The notes below the pieces were generated by a model. It was not told the DNA's origin. It ran no database searches and saw nothing but the letters and a program-made list of their open reading frames with translations. The translations under genes were made by a program, and so were the position numbers. Shown here in pieces: positions 34,101 through 44,474 of a stretch of 64,000 nucleotides of DNA (the first letter of the stretch is position 1; each line of letters begins with the position of its first letter). Source of the DNA: Phyllostachys edulis (taxonomy: Eukaryota; Streptophyta; Magnoliopsida; Poales; Poaceae); the NCBI GenBank assembly GCA_036346405.1, contig CM070548.1, positions 50,759,779 through 50,823,778 on the forward strand. The letters run 5' to 3'.

Positions 34101-37100
34101 TGTCAGTCATAGAAGTATAGGAATTGCCTTATGCATGACAGCAGCCACCGCTCCCACTCTTCTTTCTGAGCCGCGTGCAGATCGTAGAAGTCGTTATGAT
34201 ACCACCGCTTTTTTAGCCGCCGCCCCGAGCTTCTAAGGCCGCCATGCTTCTTTCGCGTCGTCGTCGTCTTGGGCTTAAATCTGTGCTCTCATGTTTCCAT
34301 CTATTCCTATTCGGCTTGATTTAACAGCTCTCTCTATTCATGTCAGTTTCATCTTCTTCTTCATCGTGTTGCCGCGGTCGACTTTCTCAGCCACTACACC
34401 TTGTGTTTTATGGACTGTTGCATGACCCCCTAGATGGGAGATCTTTGGATACTCGTCATATTTTCTAAGAGCTACATGCTACGATGACATTATCAAAACT
34501 CGGACTTTAGATTTTTCATATTTTAGTGTCAACCCTTTCCAAATGCAACGCTATTACATACGCTTTGCATTTGTGGGGGGTGTTAGAATATGAACTCTTT
34601 TATATTTCCTTATTTGTCTTTTGTATTGCTTTATCTATATATAGCATGCATCCTTGTACACCCTATATATATTGCACATTGGGTCTCTTCAATAGACACA
34701 ATATTCATAACAAAAAGAACCAAGACATCCACTACAGAACAGGATTAGCATGCAGCAGACATTGAAGAAAATGAACAAGACAAAAAAACAATCAAAGAAT
34801 ATGCAAAGGGAACAACTATATTCACAGAAAGCAGGAGCGTTATGTATTACCTTTGTGTAGCCATTAAGATTTATTAATATCTGTATTTTGTCTTGATTTA
34901 TAATTCTAGCAATCATGTCAGAGGTCATGGCAGAGACATCCATGAAATGCTCAACCTCAGATTGAATACGCTGCCTCCATTCAGTACCATCATTTTGACT
35001 CAGTGCATAGCAAAAGACCTGTTGTGTCCAGTCATGAGTCCCACATAAAGAACCTTGCAACATCAACTATATGCTTGAGAAAAAAAGAGTGAACGGAAAT
35101 GAAACCTCAATATTCTCACGATCATGCATTCCAAATACTGAACCCATGAGATGGGAGAGGGGATGATTCCCAAAGTCACTGCTCACGTATCTGTCATATT
35201 AACAAGAGAATCCAAATTATTCTGCTGTTGCAAGAGCCCTTCAAATGCAAGACATGAAAAAGTTTCAATACATACCCCACCCTAAGTCGGCAGTGTTTAC
35301 CCTCTGCTATTACAGGAACAGGGGGTGGATGCACAAAAGGTGGCAATCCAAAACGAGAAGCAATCAAGGAGCAATGAGCAGCATATTTACGGCTGCAAGG
35401 AAAAAAGAAAGGCAACATTAATAAAAAAGATATCATCTTTATTACTGATGTAAAGGTACAGGTATAGGATATGCACCTAATTTCCAAGGCAAGCGTGGGA
35501 TCAATGGGATAAGCAATGGCATGGAAAGGTTGCACACTAGGAAGTACAGACATCTATAGGAAACAGACATGAAATAAATAAGTTCAGGGACAAGGTTTAC
35601 TTTTACCTCCTTTTTAAAAACAGAATTTGATACTTTTTGTAAGGCTTACCTTTATTTGCCTTCTGATAATTTCTTCAACTTCACGAAACATGGCATCTCT
35701 GTTTTCCCAGTCACAGACACACTGCAGTGAACCCAAAAAAAATTTGTTATATATTAGTGGCCACCTATTCCTTTTGAAGGATCAATTGCTTGAAGTCACT
35801 GACCATAAACCTCAACAATATAGGATTCAAGGTAACAACGCTCAGAAAACTTAGATAAGATTCCAAATAAAAAAAGAACTTTAAGTTTATCTATTTGCAA
35901 GTTAGCAGATCTTGCCAAGACTAAGACACAAAACCTTTATCACGGATTTTCAATGTGCCTACGAGTTAACTTCCAACAAGAACCAATAAACTCGCAGTGA
36001 AGTTTTTCTTTGCATAAACACACTTAACTGTTGTAACTCGTAACTGTTAAGTGGCACAACTTTGTAATAATTTGCACATCAGACCAGTGTTCTAAAATTA
36101 GGCCTGTTAAGCCAAATACTAGCCGTATACAAGGACTAGGTGCCCTCCCCATTCAGGGTATTGCAAAACAATTAAATAGTAGGTCTAGCGAGTAAACTGT
36201 AAAAGGACCGATTATGCAGATAAATGGGTCGGTTACCGGTTTCAAGGCTGTTTAATCGGTTAGTGTTAAAAAAAGGTAAATATGTTGACCAAATCTACAT
36301 CTATATGACTACTCTTTTGATAAATTGATCTTTTTTGGCAGCAATAGCCATTGTTTGCAAATGACAATTGCTTAATTTTCTAGCCTATATGCATGAAAAA
36401 GATGTATTAGATCATCGTTTTCATGTTGTACGAATGTGCCTATATAATTCTAAAATAATAAAACTGTATACAAGGCCGCATACAAGGATAATTTCTACAG
36501 ATTTCCTACAAAGAAGGGTGACTGAGTATCAGTAACAATACTCAGATAAACAAGTTCTAACCATTTATTTTCTTGTATGCAGGTTTACAGACTTAGTTTG
36601 AATTTTTATTTTTGTAAAAGCATGCATGGGGAACAGGAAAATTTGTATATATAATGATTGCACCAAGATAAATTGCAGGTGATTACCTGCAAAGTATGCA
36701 GAAGGTTGCTGGTCGCTTCTGGAAAATCAGGACGCAGACAGAGAGCCTGTTTGTAGCTAACTATAGCTGTTTCTACATGTCCACTGCAGAAAAATTACAA
36801 ACACAGAATTAACACCATTAGCAAACAAAAACTGATGCCAGAAATTAAAAGCAGTATAGTTAACACTACATTGAGGTTGGCCTCTGTAGCATACCTGTCT
36901 TTATAAGCCGAGGCCAAGTTGGCATGAGCTTCCGCCATGGTTGGCCTGATTCTTGCAGCCTGAATGTAATCCTGAATTGCTTCGTTAACTCTACCAATCT
37001 CTTTGAATGTATTCCCTCTATTAACTAGCGCATCAGCCGCCATAGGATCTATACGAAGTACTTCAGTATAACATTTGATAGCATCAGCATAGTTTCCCTG

Positions 37101-40100
37101 TTGCATACACAACATGAAAAAAAAAAGGATAAAAGGGCAGACATGGGTGTGGATATTGTTGTTCAAGAAACCATTCAAGCAGAGGAACTCGGTTGTCCAC
37201 TAAATCACGAGTAAAAATTACACATGAATACATGATGATGGGAAGAAAACATCAAAACAGCAAGCTGGGTACCTGTTGCTTGTATATCACAGCCAAATTG
37301 TTAAGCGGAGAAGATAATCCAGATGTCACAGATATAGCTGCTTTGTAAAATGAAGCAGCAGCACTTACCAAGTTCCTGCAGTGTATTTTAGTCTTGGTTA
37401 GCTTACTCGAATTGTTTTGCAGTCACAGAAAAAGCTTAACATTATTCAATATATAGGAACATGTATAAGAATCTCACCACTCCATATATATGTTTCCTAG
37501 GTTAGTAAGAGCCTGTGGATGGTTTGCTTGCAGTGCAAGGCACGACTGCATAAAGAAAAGCGGATCACAACCTGACCTACATGTAAAACAAGTAAAACAA
37601 AAACGCAAGAAAACATACTCTGTAGCAGTTAATTGCTTCTTCCACTCTTCCAGCATCTTTAAGTGCGTTACCCTACAAAGATAAAAGCTTGTCATCCAAC
37701 TATTTATTTTCTACACACAACTGTTAACATAATGTGGTCCAGTGACTTACCATGTTGTTGTATGCTTCGACGAATTGTGGGTCGCAGACTATAGCTTGAT
37801 TGTAACAATGAATTGCCATGTCAAGCTGGCCTTGCTCATAGTAAATAGTAGCAAGATTACCTGCACGAAAATGTTCCCCCTTCCTTTGTATTACGAGCCT
37901 ACGAGGTATACTAAGGCTCTACTTTGAACGTAAAGAAAGGACCATTCTCTTGTAAGCTTGTTTGTATCTCACCCATGATGAATATCTAAATAAATGGGAC
38001 TCAAAAAGGATAATATTTAATTAGTAGTTACATGTCTTTTTGCTGCCGAACTTACAATGTTTGGATTTTTCTTTAGGAAAATACTCTAAAACACAGAAAG
38101 AAGAACGAAAGGTTTGGCACAATATTAAAATGAGAATTAAGAATCTCACCGTAAGACATTGCATAGTCAGGACGTGCCTGCAATGCACGCTGATAACACA
38201 TTATGGCATCTTCAGACATTCCCATAGCCTGGACAAGCAAAAAATAAGATCCACTTTTGCTCCAAGATTCCCCAGTTGTAGCTAGGTTCTCAGGCAAGAT
38301 GCTTGTGTCACAACACATAAAACTTACCTTATAAACATTCCCTTGATTAAGATATGCATCAGCAAAAGATGGCTTAAGTTTAACAGCTTCCTGCAAGTTC
38401 AAAAGTAAAGATGGTGTAAGGACCATCAAACACCTATCATTTGGCATCATCTTGACAGATAAGCTTAAAACAAAGAAGGCTATATTTTACCTTTTGAGAC
38501 CATAATAAGCAAGCACTATATGAAAAGATATACTCGGTCCATCAACAAATATAAGTTTTTTTTAAAATTTTCACAATCTCCGATAGTCCGATGCAAGACT
38601 TTGACTGTGGTGTTTTTACCAAAATATACTGGTAAAAAATGATATTAAATTATATATGATGAAAGTATTTTCCATGAAAAATTTCATGACCTTAGTTTCA
38701 TGTGGTCAATCCATATACTTCCTTAGGTCAAAGATTCAAAAGTTTGACCACACTAAGTATGTTTTATGGAAATATGAGTATTAGGAGCACTATATGAGCC
38801 ATTGTGTATAAAGGTTATAAGCAAATAAAAATGCACTAAGCTTGCCATCATTTCCTCCTTGTTATCACCAGAAGTTACACTGGCATCGGCAACCTTCCGG
38901 ATGAGACTGAATTCAAGCTTGAATTCAAGAAAAATCAAGTATTTGCTGTTAGGGTCTATCCCTTTATACTTCATCATTAGGAGATATATATGGTGTGGAA
39001 CATAGTGCCAGGCACACAAGACATCCTGATATCCATGAAGCGGAAGGGTAAAAAATAAAGAGAGGAAATTTTCTATACTTAAACTAAGGGTTTACAATTC
39101 GACAGACAAACCAAGATATAGGCATCTAAAGCAACAAAATAGCAAATTAGCTGGCGCCTGGCGGTGACAAAACATATTTCATAAGATTCCACCATTCTGA
39201 TCACATAAAATCATCATGCCAGTACGCATGTATAGAGCAACTTTCATATGGTATGTGCTCTATACCAGATTACGTGTAAATAGAATGGCCAAGGATTTTT
39301 ACATGCACCACACCCCACAAAAAAAAAGGATCTAAGAAACTTCAACAAATATGTTAAATCAAGCTTAAATGCTGCAAACTAGTGTTGTGATTCCAATATA
39401 TACAGTTGTAGCATTTACCTTATAGTATAGTAAAGCTTTATCAAGATCTCCTGCCTCCATAAACAGGCCAGCAAGGTTTGACCACGCGATTGCAAAGTGA
39501 GGATCTATACGTAATGCTTCAATGTAGCAACTGTATGCCTGCAAGTACAATTAATATTTCAAATTATAGCAATATCAGCATGTGCCTGAGGACAAGATTC
39601 CTACTTGGAGATAAATGCTCAATCAAACAAATAACAAGCTCAAGCGCAATAGTAATATTCAGCGAGGCCCTCCTGACGGTATAAAACATGATCTTAAAAG
39701 GACAATTAAAATGTAATAATCAACAACAAGAAAATGTAGAACATGTGTAACAGACCAGAGGATATGGTAACAAAAATGTATTCATAATTCACCACAATCG
39801 TCGTGACAGTATAAAACATGATCTCAAAAGGACAATTAAAATGTAATTGACAGTCAACAACAAGAAAATGTAGAACAACATTCGTAGCAGATAAGAGCAT
39901 ACAATAACAAAAATTTATGTACAAAAAACATAGTAGAATGGAAAATACGTGCAAACAATGGAAAACAAGAAAATCAGAGTGCAAACAAAAAATATATAGA
40001 AAAAATAAAAGAGTAGAGGAAGATAATAGTTATAAGTATTCAAGCCTAAAACTAAAGTTGCTTACCTCTTGAATGAAACCTTGGGCCTTCATCAGATTTC

Positions 40101-43100
40101 CAAGATTGCTGTGTGCATCAACCTAAATTAGGACACATTGCCATCAGTTCAAAGAAAGAAAGAAAAAAAACAGATCTACCAACAACTTCAGATATACATA
40201 CCAATTGAGGGTTGATTGCAAGTGCTTGTCTACAGCATTGAGCTGCCTCATTCAATCTTCCCTTCCGTGTATATGCACTAGTAAGATTTGACCAAGCATC
40301 ACAGAAGTTCGGCCGCAGCTAAAAGAATTATCCACAAATGAGGGCATATTTCTCAGAACTTTAAAATGTGTTTGCAAAAATCAAAGTCTACAAAACTGGA
40401 CAAGGGCAATAAGCACTTGAAGACAATTATCAAGACAAATCCCACAGGGCAAATAAAACATGCTTGTAGAGATTGCATATGTACAATAGAGCAGAGATGT
40501 ATACCCAAGATTAGACTAGCAGTCCTAGATATCACATAAGAATATGTAAAACTGCCAACAAAAAAAAGGAACCCCCAATTCAAAATTTGTATTAGCAGAA
40601 AAATAGAATTCAAAGGAGTTGATCAAACCAAAATTGATACAGCTGATTTCAACTACATGAGTTCTAAAGGTTGTAAATTTGTAATGGAAAGGCTAGAACC
40701 ATATTATCAGAAAGTGACATTCTATTCTCTCCCCAGCACGTATGACATCTTAATTACCATGCCCTACAATTTCATAATCCTATAACAAGCATTGGAGGAG
40801 CCCAAAAGAATTCATACAATTCACTTCACCCAAATTCAAAGAAGGAAATTTCGGAAACTGAAATAAAAAACAGATAAGTAACAAAAAGAAAATAAGAAAA
40901 TAAAATAACATCAGAAGCAAACCTTAATGGCAGTAAGATAGTAACGAATTGCAAGATCAACATCGCCCTTCTCCTGCATGGAAAAATAGAACACATCGCT
41001 CACACAATTTGACAGCATGGTTTTCAAGAAAAAATCTTTACTCATTTGGCAACAGATTGTTGTTACCCAATTTTTGTAACTAAAGTACTAAACTACCTTC
41101 CAAGCATTTGCCATGTTGCCGTAGCACTCTGCAAAGTGTGGATCAATAGCAAGAGCCTCCTCATTCTTTGCAATACACATATCATAATTACGAATCTGCA
41201 TAACAAAAGAAATCCCAAGCTTGTCAGAAAATTTAGGGTGAAAAAAGGCAAAAATGCATGCTTAAGATAGCATCACATCAGTAGTCACCTGATAGTAGAT
41301 AGCTCCAAGAAGAAGCAGGTTATCAGTTCGCCGTGGATTCTTCTCATAAACGATGTTACCATGCTCTAATGCATGCCTGTACTTTCCTGACCTGTAGTTC
41401 TGATGGGCAAGTACCAAGTGTCGCTCTTCATCAACACCTAAAGTGGTAAAAACTTAATTAGATCTAAGATGTACTATTGATAAAAAATAAACCCATAGAA
41501 ATTAAAGTTCTTGTGCAGGTTTTATTGAATTGTTGTTTTTATCTAAAGAAGACAAGATATTTCATGTAACCATATTCCCCTCCCACAAAGTCACAAATCA
41601 ACGAATCAATATATTTCATACAGTAAAAAATTTACATTTGAATAACATAAGATTACAAACAGATGCAAAAAAAAAAAAAACAGAAGTTAGTTCATCTAGC
41701 ACAAGGTGGCACACCATGCTGTGGCCCAAGAGGCAATTTCAAGGATTAGGCCACGATTTAAGGAAAATAAATTCGTAAGGTGAGTCCCTAAACCAGCAAA
41801 TAGTCTTTAAACTTGTGTAAATCTTCAAATGTGACCTACTGTGAAGCTCTTTACCAATCTAAACCAGTAGAGCACGAATTTTTCACAAATATGAATCACC
41901 GAAGCCACAGTTTCTAATATTACAGAACCAAATGCTCAATTTGTTTTAACAAACAACAAATGTTCATCTCATAACACACATAAAATGTTTCGGTTGAAGT
42001 GGTCATCGCATGTTCTTGAAGTGCCATGTTTAAGCATGTTATTGAAGTGCCATATTTATGCATGTCACTACCCCCAAAACTTCTCAGGGGCCAATACCGA
42101 CCAAACTATTTGGAGTTTGTAAATACCAAACATACTTCATCTTCTAACTGCAATACACAATTTTAGCACCAACCAAACAAGCTGCTAGCACTGCGCTAAT
42201 TTACCCGTAGTTAGCAAAAAAATATGACACTCCTTGCCTCCTTGGCTTCTTGCTAATGTTAATACTCCAGGAGAACACCATTCACAAATTTAAACTAACT
42301 TCTAACTGCCACAATTGTGTGTAGTTCTCAACAAATGTGATGGTTTGTGCTAACTTAATATACAACAGCAATAACTAATTGTTCACATCAATTTTATCCA
42401 TATCGTCGCCAGACACTGGAGATGAATATGCCATCTACATTCACAAATCTGAATGGCCAAACAGCCTTAAAAGCTTAATAATCCACACGAGAAAGACATC
42501 ACATCACTTCCCGCAATAGTTATGCTACTTACGCAAAACCACCTTCAAGTTTACAGGTCCTATAGATTGACTGAAACAAAAGAGGTGTACCATTTATAAT
42601 CTAGAATAAATCACCAGAAACTAAGACATCCAACAATATTCTTCTATAATCTTTTCTGTCCACTTATCTCAGTCCAAATAGCCAACAGATTGCCTCCAAG
42701 TTGCAATTTTTAATCCAAAATCAACCCTATATATTATTGCACTAACTAGAAAACGAGCACAACACCATCGAATCTCCGCAAAACACCAACCAAGATTTTT
42801 TTTCCCCGAAAAAGTCTTTTTTTTTTTGCCAAATCTAGCACCAAATAAGTCGCTATTCGCAGCCCACCCGCAGGGGGGAGAAATAGGGGAAAACAAAACA
42901 GATCTTACAAGACAAGCTCAAATTCCTCAAGCCCCGAAGCCACGATATTTCTATTTCCGACCAGCGCACCGGGCTAAACAAAGGGGGGAAGGATTCAAAA
43001 ACCGCTCACCGCCAAGCTGCTTGGGCTTGGGCACGGGCTGGGCCCTGGCGTCGATCGACGACGGCGGCAGCAGGAACGAGGCGGGCGACGAGGCCACAGA

Positions 43101-43220
43101 CTCGTCGAGCTCGGCGCGGCCGAACCCTAGCCAGTCCCCGCCGCCCCCGCCTCCGAGCACCACCGGCGCCGGCGGCTGCGGCGCGTGGTGGCGCGCGTCG
43201 CCGCTCTGCAGCGAGAGCAT
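31164..43220 (-). CDS. SEC: O-linked N-acetylglucosaminyltransferase SECRET AGENT (spliced, 28 coding exons, 998 aa)
   Basis: It transfers GlcNAc from UDP-GlcNAc to Ser/Thr of nuclear and cytoplasmic proteins, the plant counterpart of animal OGT. Coding exons by splice-site reading, in transcript order: 43220-43010, 41437-41289, 41195-41097, 40973-40923, 40318-40202, 40122-40066, 39538-39419, 38390-38328, 38228-38150, 37860-37751, 37672-37619, 37545-37478, 37375-37273, 37097-36895, 36783-36687, 35721-35650, 35553-35477, 35392-35276, 35190-35106, 35018-34851, 32783-32673, 32583-32497, 32413-32286, 32122-32040, 31919-31814, 31710-31564, 31486-31366, 31277-31164. All introns are GT-AG, the sum is 2997 nt, and the frame never breaks. 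Residues 1-70 are a Pro/Gly/Ser-rich leader. About 12-13 TPR units follow to residue about 527 (HFAECYGNMANAWKEKGD, AYLNQGNVYKAMGMSEDAI and others). The GT41 domain spans 528-998, with DFGNHPLSHLM (His625), FNQLYKMDP (Lys800) and PLCNAHTTGTDILWAG (His878), all family-conserved. The start is the ATG giving MLSLQSGDARHH. No signal peptide is seen. The family identity is firm; that this orthologue is SEC rather than SPINDLY rests on the OGT-like TPR and catalytic sequence. Confidence 0.96.
33065..34712 (+). mobile_element. Short non-autonomous LTR retrotransposon in SEC intron 20
   Basis: LTRs at 33065-33210 and 34581-34712 share 'tgttagaatatgaactcttt', 'catccttgtacaccctatat' and end 'attcataaca'. 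The primer site tcgTATCAGAGCC (33211-33223) differs by one base from the tRNA-Met complement. A polypurine tract 'tttgtgggggg' ends at 34580. The target duplication AAAAG is perfect (33060-33064 and 34713-34717). The left LTR has a 12-bp extension at its start. Total length is 1648 bp. The interior (33211-34580) has no gag or pol domain; GC-rich ORFs at 33300-33850 are not recognised. It lies antisense to SEC in a 2067-bp intron and leaves the splice sites intact. Confidence 0.9.
38533..38778. mobile_element. MITE-like element in SEC intron 8 (Stowaway-like, diverged)
   Basis: The left end 'ctcggtccatcaacaaatataag' and right end 'gttttatggaaatatgag' are imperfect inverted repeats flanked by TA, resembling old Stowaway/Mariner MITEs. 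The length is about 246 bp, AT-rich. The ends are diverged, so the call is moderate. Confidence 0.45.
39668..39878. repeat. Tandem duplication in SEC intron 7
   Basis: 'gtataaaacatgatct.aaaaggacaattaaaatgtaat' followed by 'caacaacaagaaaatgtagaac' occurs at about 39679-39743 and again at 39809-39876, a repeat with a period of about 130 bp inside the intron. It does not touch an exon. Confidence 0.7.
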
Positions 43221-43465
43221 CTCCACCCGGGTGGGGAGCCTCCCTAGAACGCGCGGCCGGCCAGATCGCCGGGAGGGTCGATCCGATCCCTCGGCACCCG
43301 AGGGGAAGAGCCTTCGAGAGACGGGGTGGGGAACAGGAGAGGGAGAGGAGAGGGGTAATTGGTGTTGCTGTGTTGGCAATCGGGAATTGGAAAATAGAAG
43401 CTGGTGCGGGAGAGAGGGGCAAGGATTAAAGGGAGAATTAATTATTTGCTACTACAAAGAATAGT

Positions 43466-44474
43466 TTTTTACTATTTATCACTGTTAATATTGTAATTGA
43501 TAATTTACTACTCTAAAGATTGGTTGATTAGTAATTTATTATTTTGGACTTTTAATTACATTTTCTCTTATTTCTCCTCTTTTTCCCTAAATGAAATGTC
43601 ATTACTGCCCTCGATTATTAACACATGGCCACAGAGCCTTGACAGCGTGTGTACACTACAGAACTCCACGCCAAGACCGAGATGAAGACCTCGGGGAGCT
43701 TGAGAGCTGGCGGAGAGGCACAAGCGCAAATCTGCGGAGGCTTACATGCATGATGCTGCATAATGCATCCCGGAGGTCTGTGGCGAGCTCTGCGGCGATC
43801 CTCGGGGAAGAGGTGCCTCGCGACGGCCTCGTAGAGGAGGTGGAAGCGGTCATCTGACGAGTCGACGGCACCACTTGGGCAAGCGAGAACTCACGCACCT
43901 TGCCATCCATGAGCTTGCACATGTCCTCCGCGGAGGTCGGCGAACAGTCGGCCGTCTTGATCGTCTGCAGAGCCGTGCGATGGAGTCGCGGTGTACCTCT
44001 CGACCGCCTCCCGCGGCTTCCACCCTCTTGCTCGTGCGCGACAGTGGCCGTGGTTGAAAGCTTCGGTCGTGCTCCAAGTCGCATGACGCACTCCTCGGTC
44101 TTCTTAAGCCTTGGCACCGCAGTCCTCATGGCACGCGACTTCTGTTTGTGGTAGCCATGAGCGTCATGACCCTACGACAAAGCCGCCATCCTCGGCGGCA
44201 AGGCGGGCCTTCTTGCCGAGGGACCCCTGCCTTGACTTATTCTTCCACGTGGGTGCTGCCGTCGCCCCTGGAGACGAATTTGTATCGGACGAGATGTTGT
44301 GAGTTGTGAGATGGGTTGTGTTAATAATCGAGGGCAGTAAGGACATTTCATTTGGGGGAAATGGGAGAAATGAGAGAAAATGTAATTAAAAGTCCAAAAT
44401 GGCAAATTATTAATCAACCAATCTTTAGAGTGGCAAATTATCAATTACAGTGTTAGCAGTGGCAAATAGTAAAA
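43466..44474. mobile_element. Inverted-repeat element (MULE-like) just upstream of SEC
   Basis: Long terminal inverted repeats of about 150 bp: left 'ttactatttatcactgttaa'...'taaagattggttgattag' and right its reverse complement ending 'agtggcaaatagtaaaa'. Both extend to 'cgaTtattaacaca'-type sequence at 43615 and 44320. The GC-rich interior has a minus-strand ORF (43656-44129) including EDMCKLMDGKVREFSLAQVV. In another frame it has SDDRFHLLYEAVARHLFPED, which may be a captured gene fragment of unknown family. I found no clean 9-bp target duplication, so the superfamily is uncertain. It starts about 245 bp upstream of the SEC start codon. Confidence 0.6.

Noticed and set aside
31164..43220. 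SEC called as a pseudogene because of transposons in introns
   Set aside because: All 28 exons keep phase and GT-AG sites and total 2997 nt without a stop, so the gene appears intact.
42951..43379. Upstream start for SEC in the same frame (MPTQQHQLPLSS...)
   Set aside because: The frame is open to 43379, but the segment looks like GC-rich 5' UTR. The ATG at 43220 gives the N terminus MLSLQSGDARHH that fits the family; an upstream start is not excluded.
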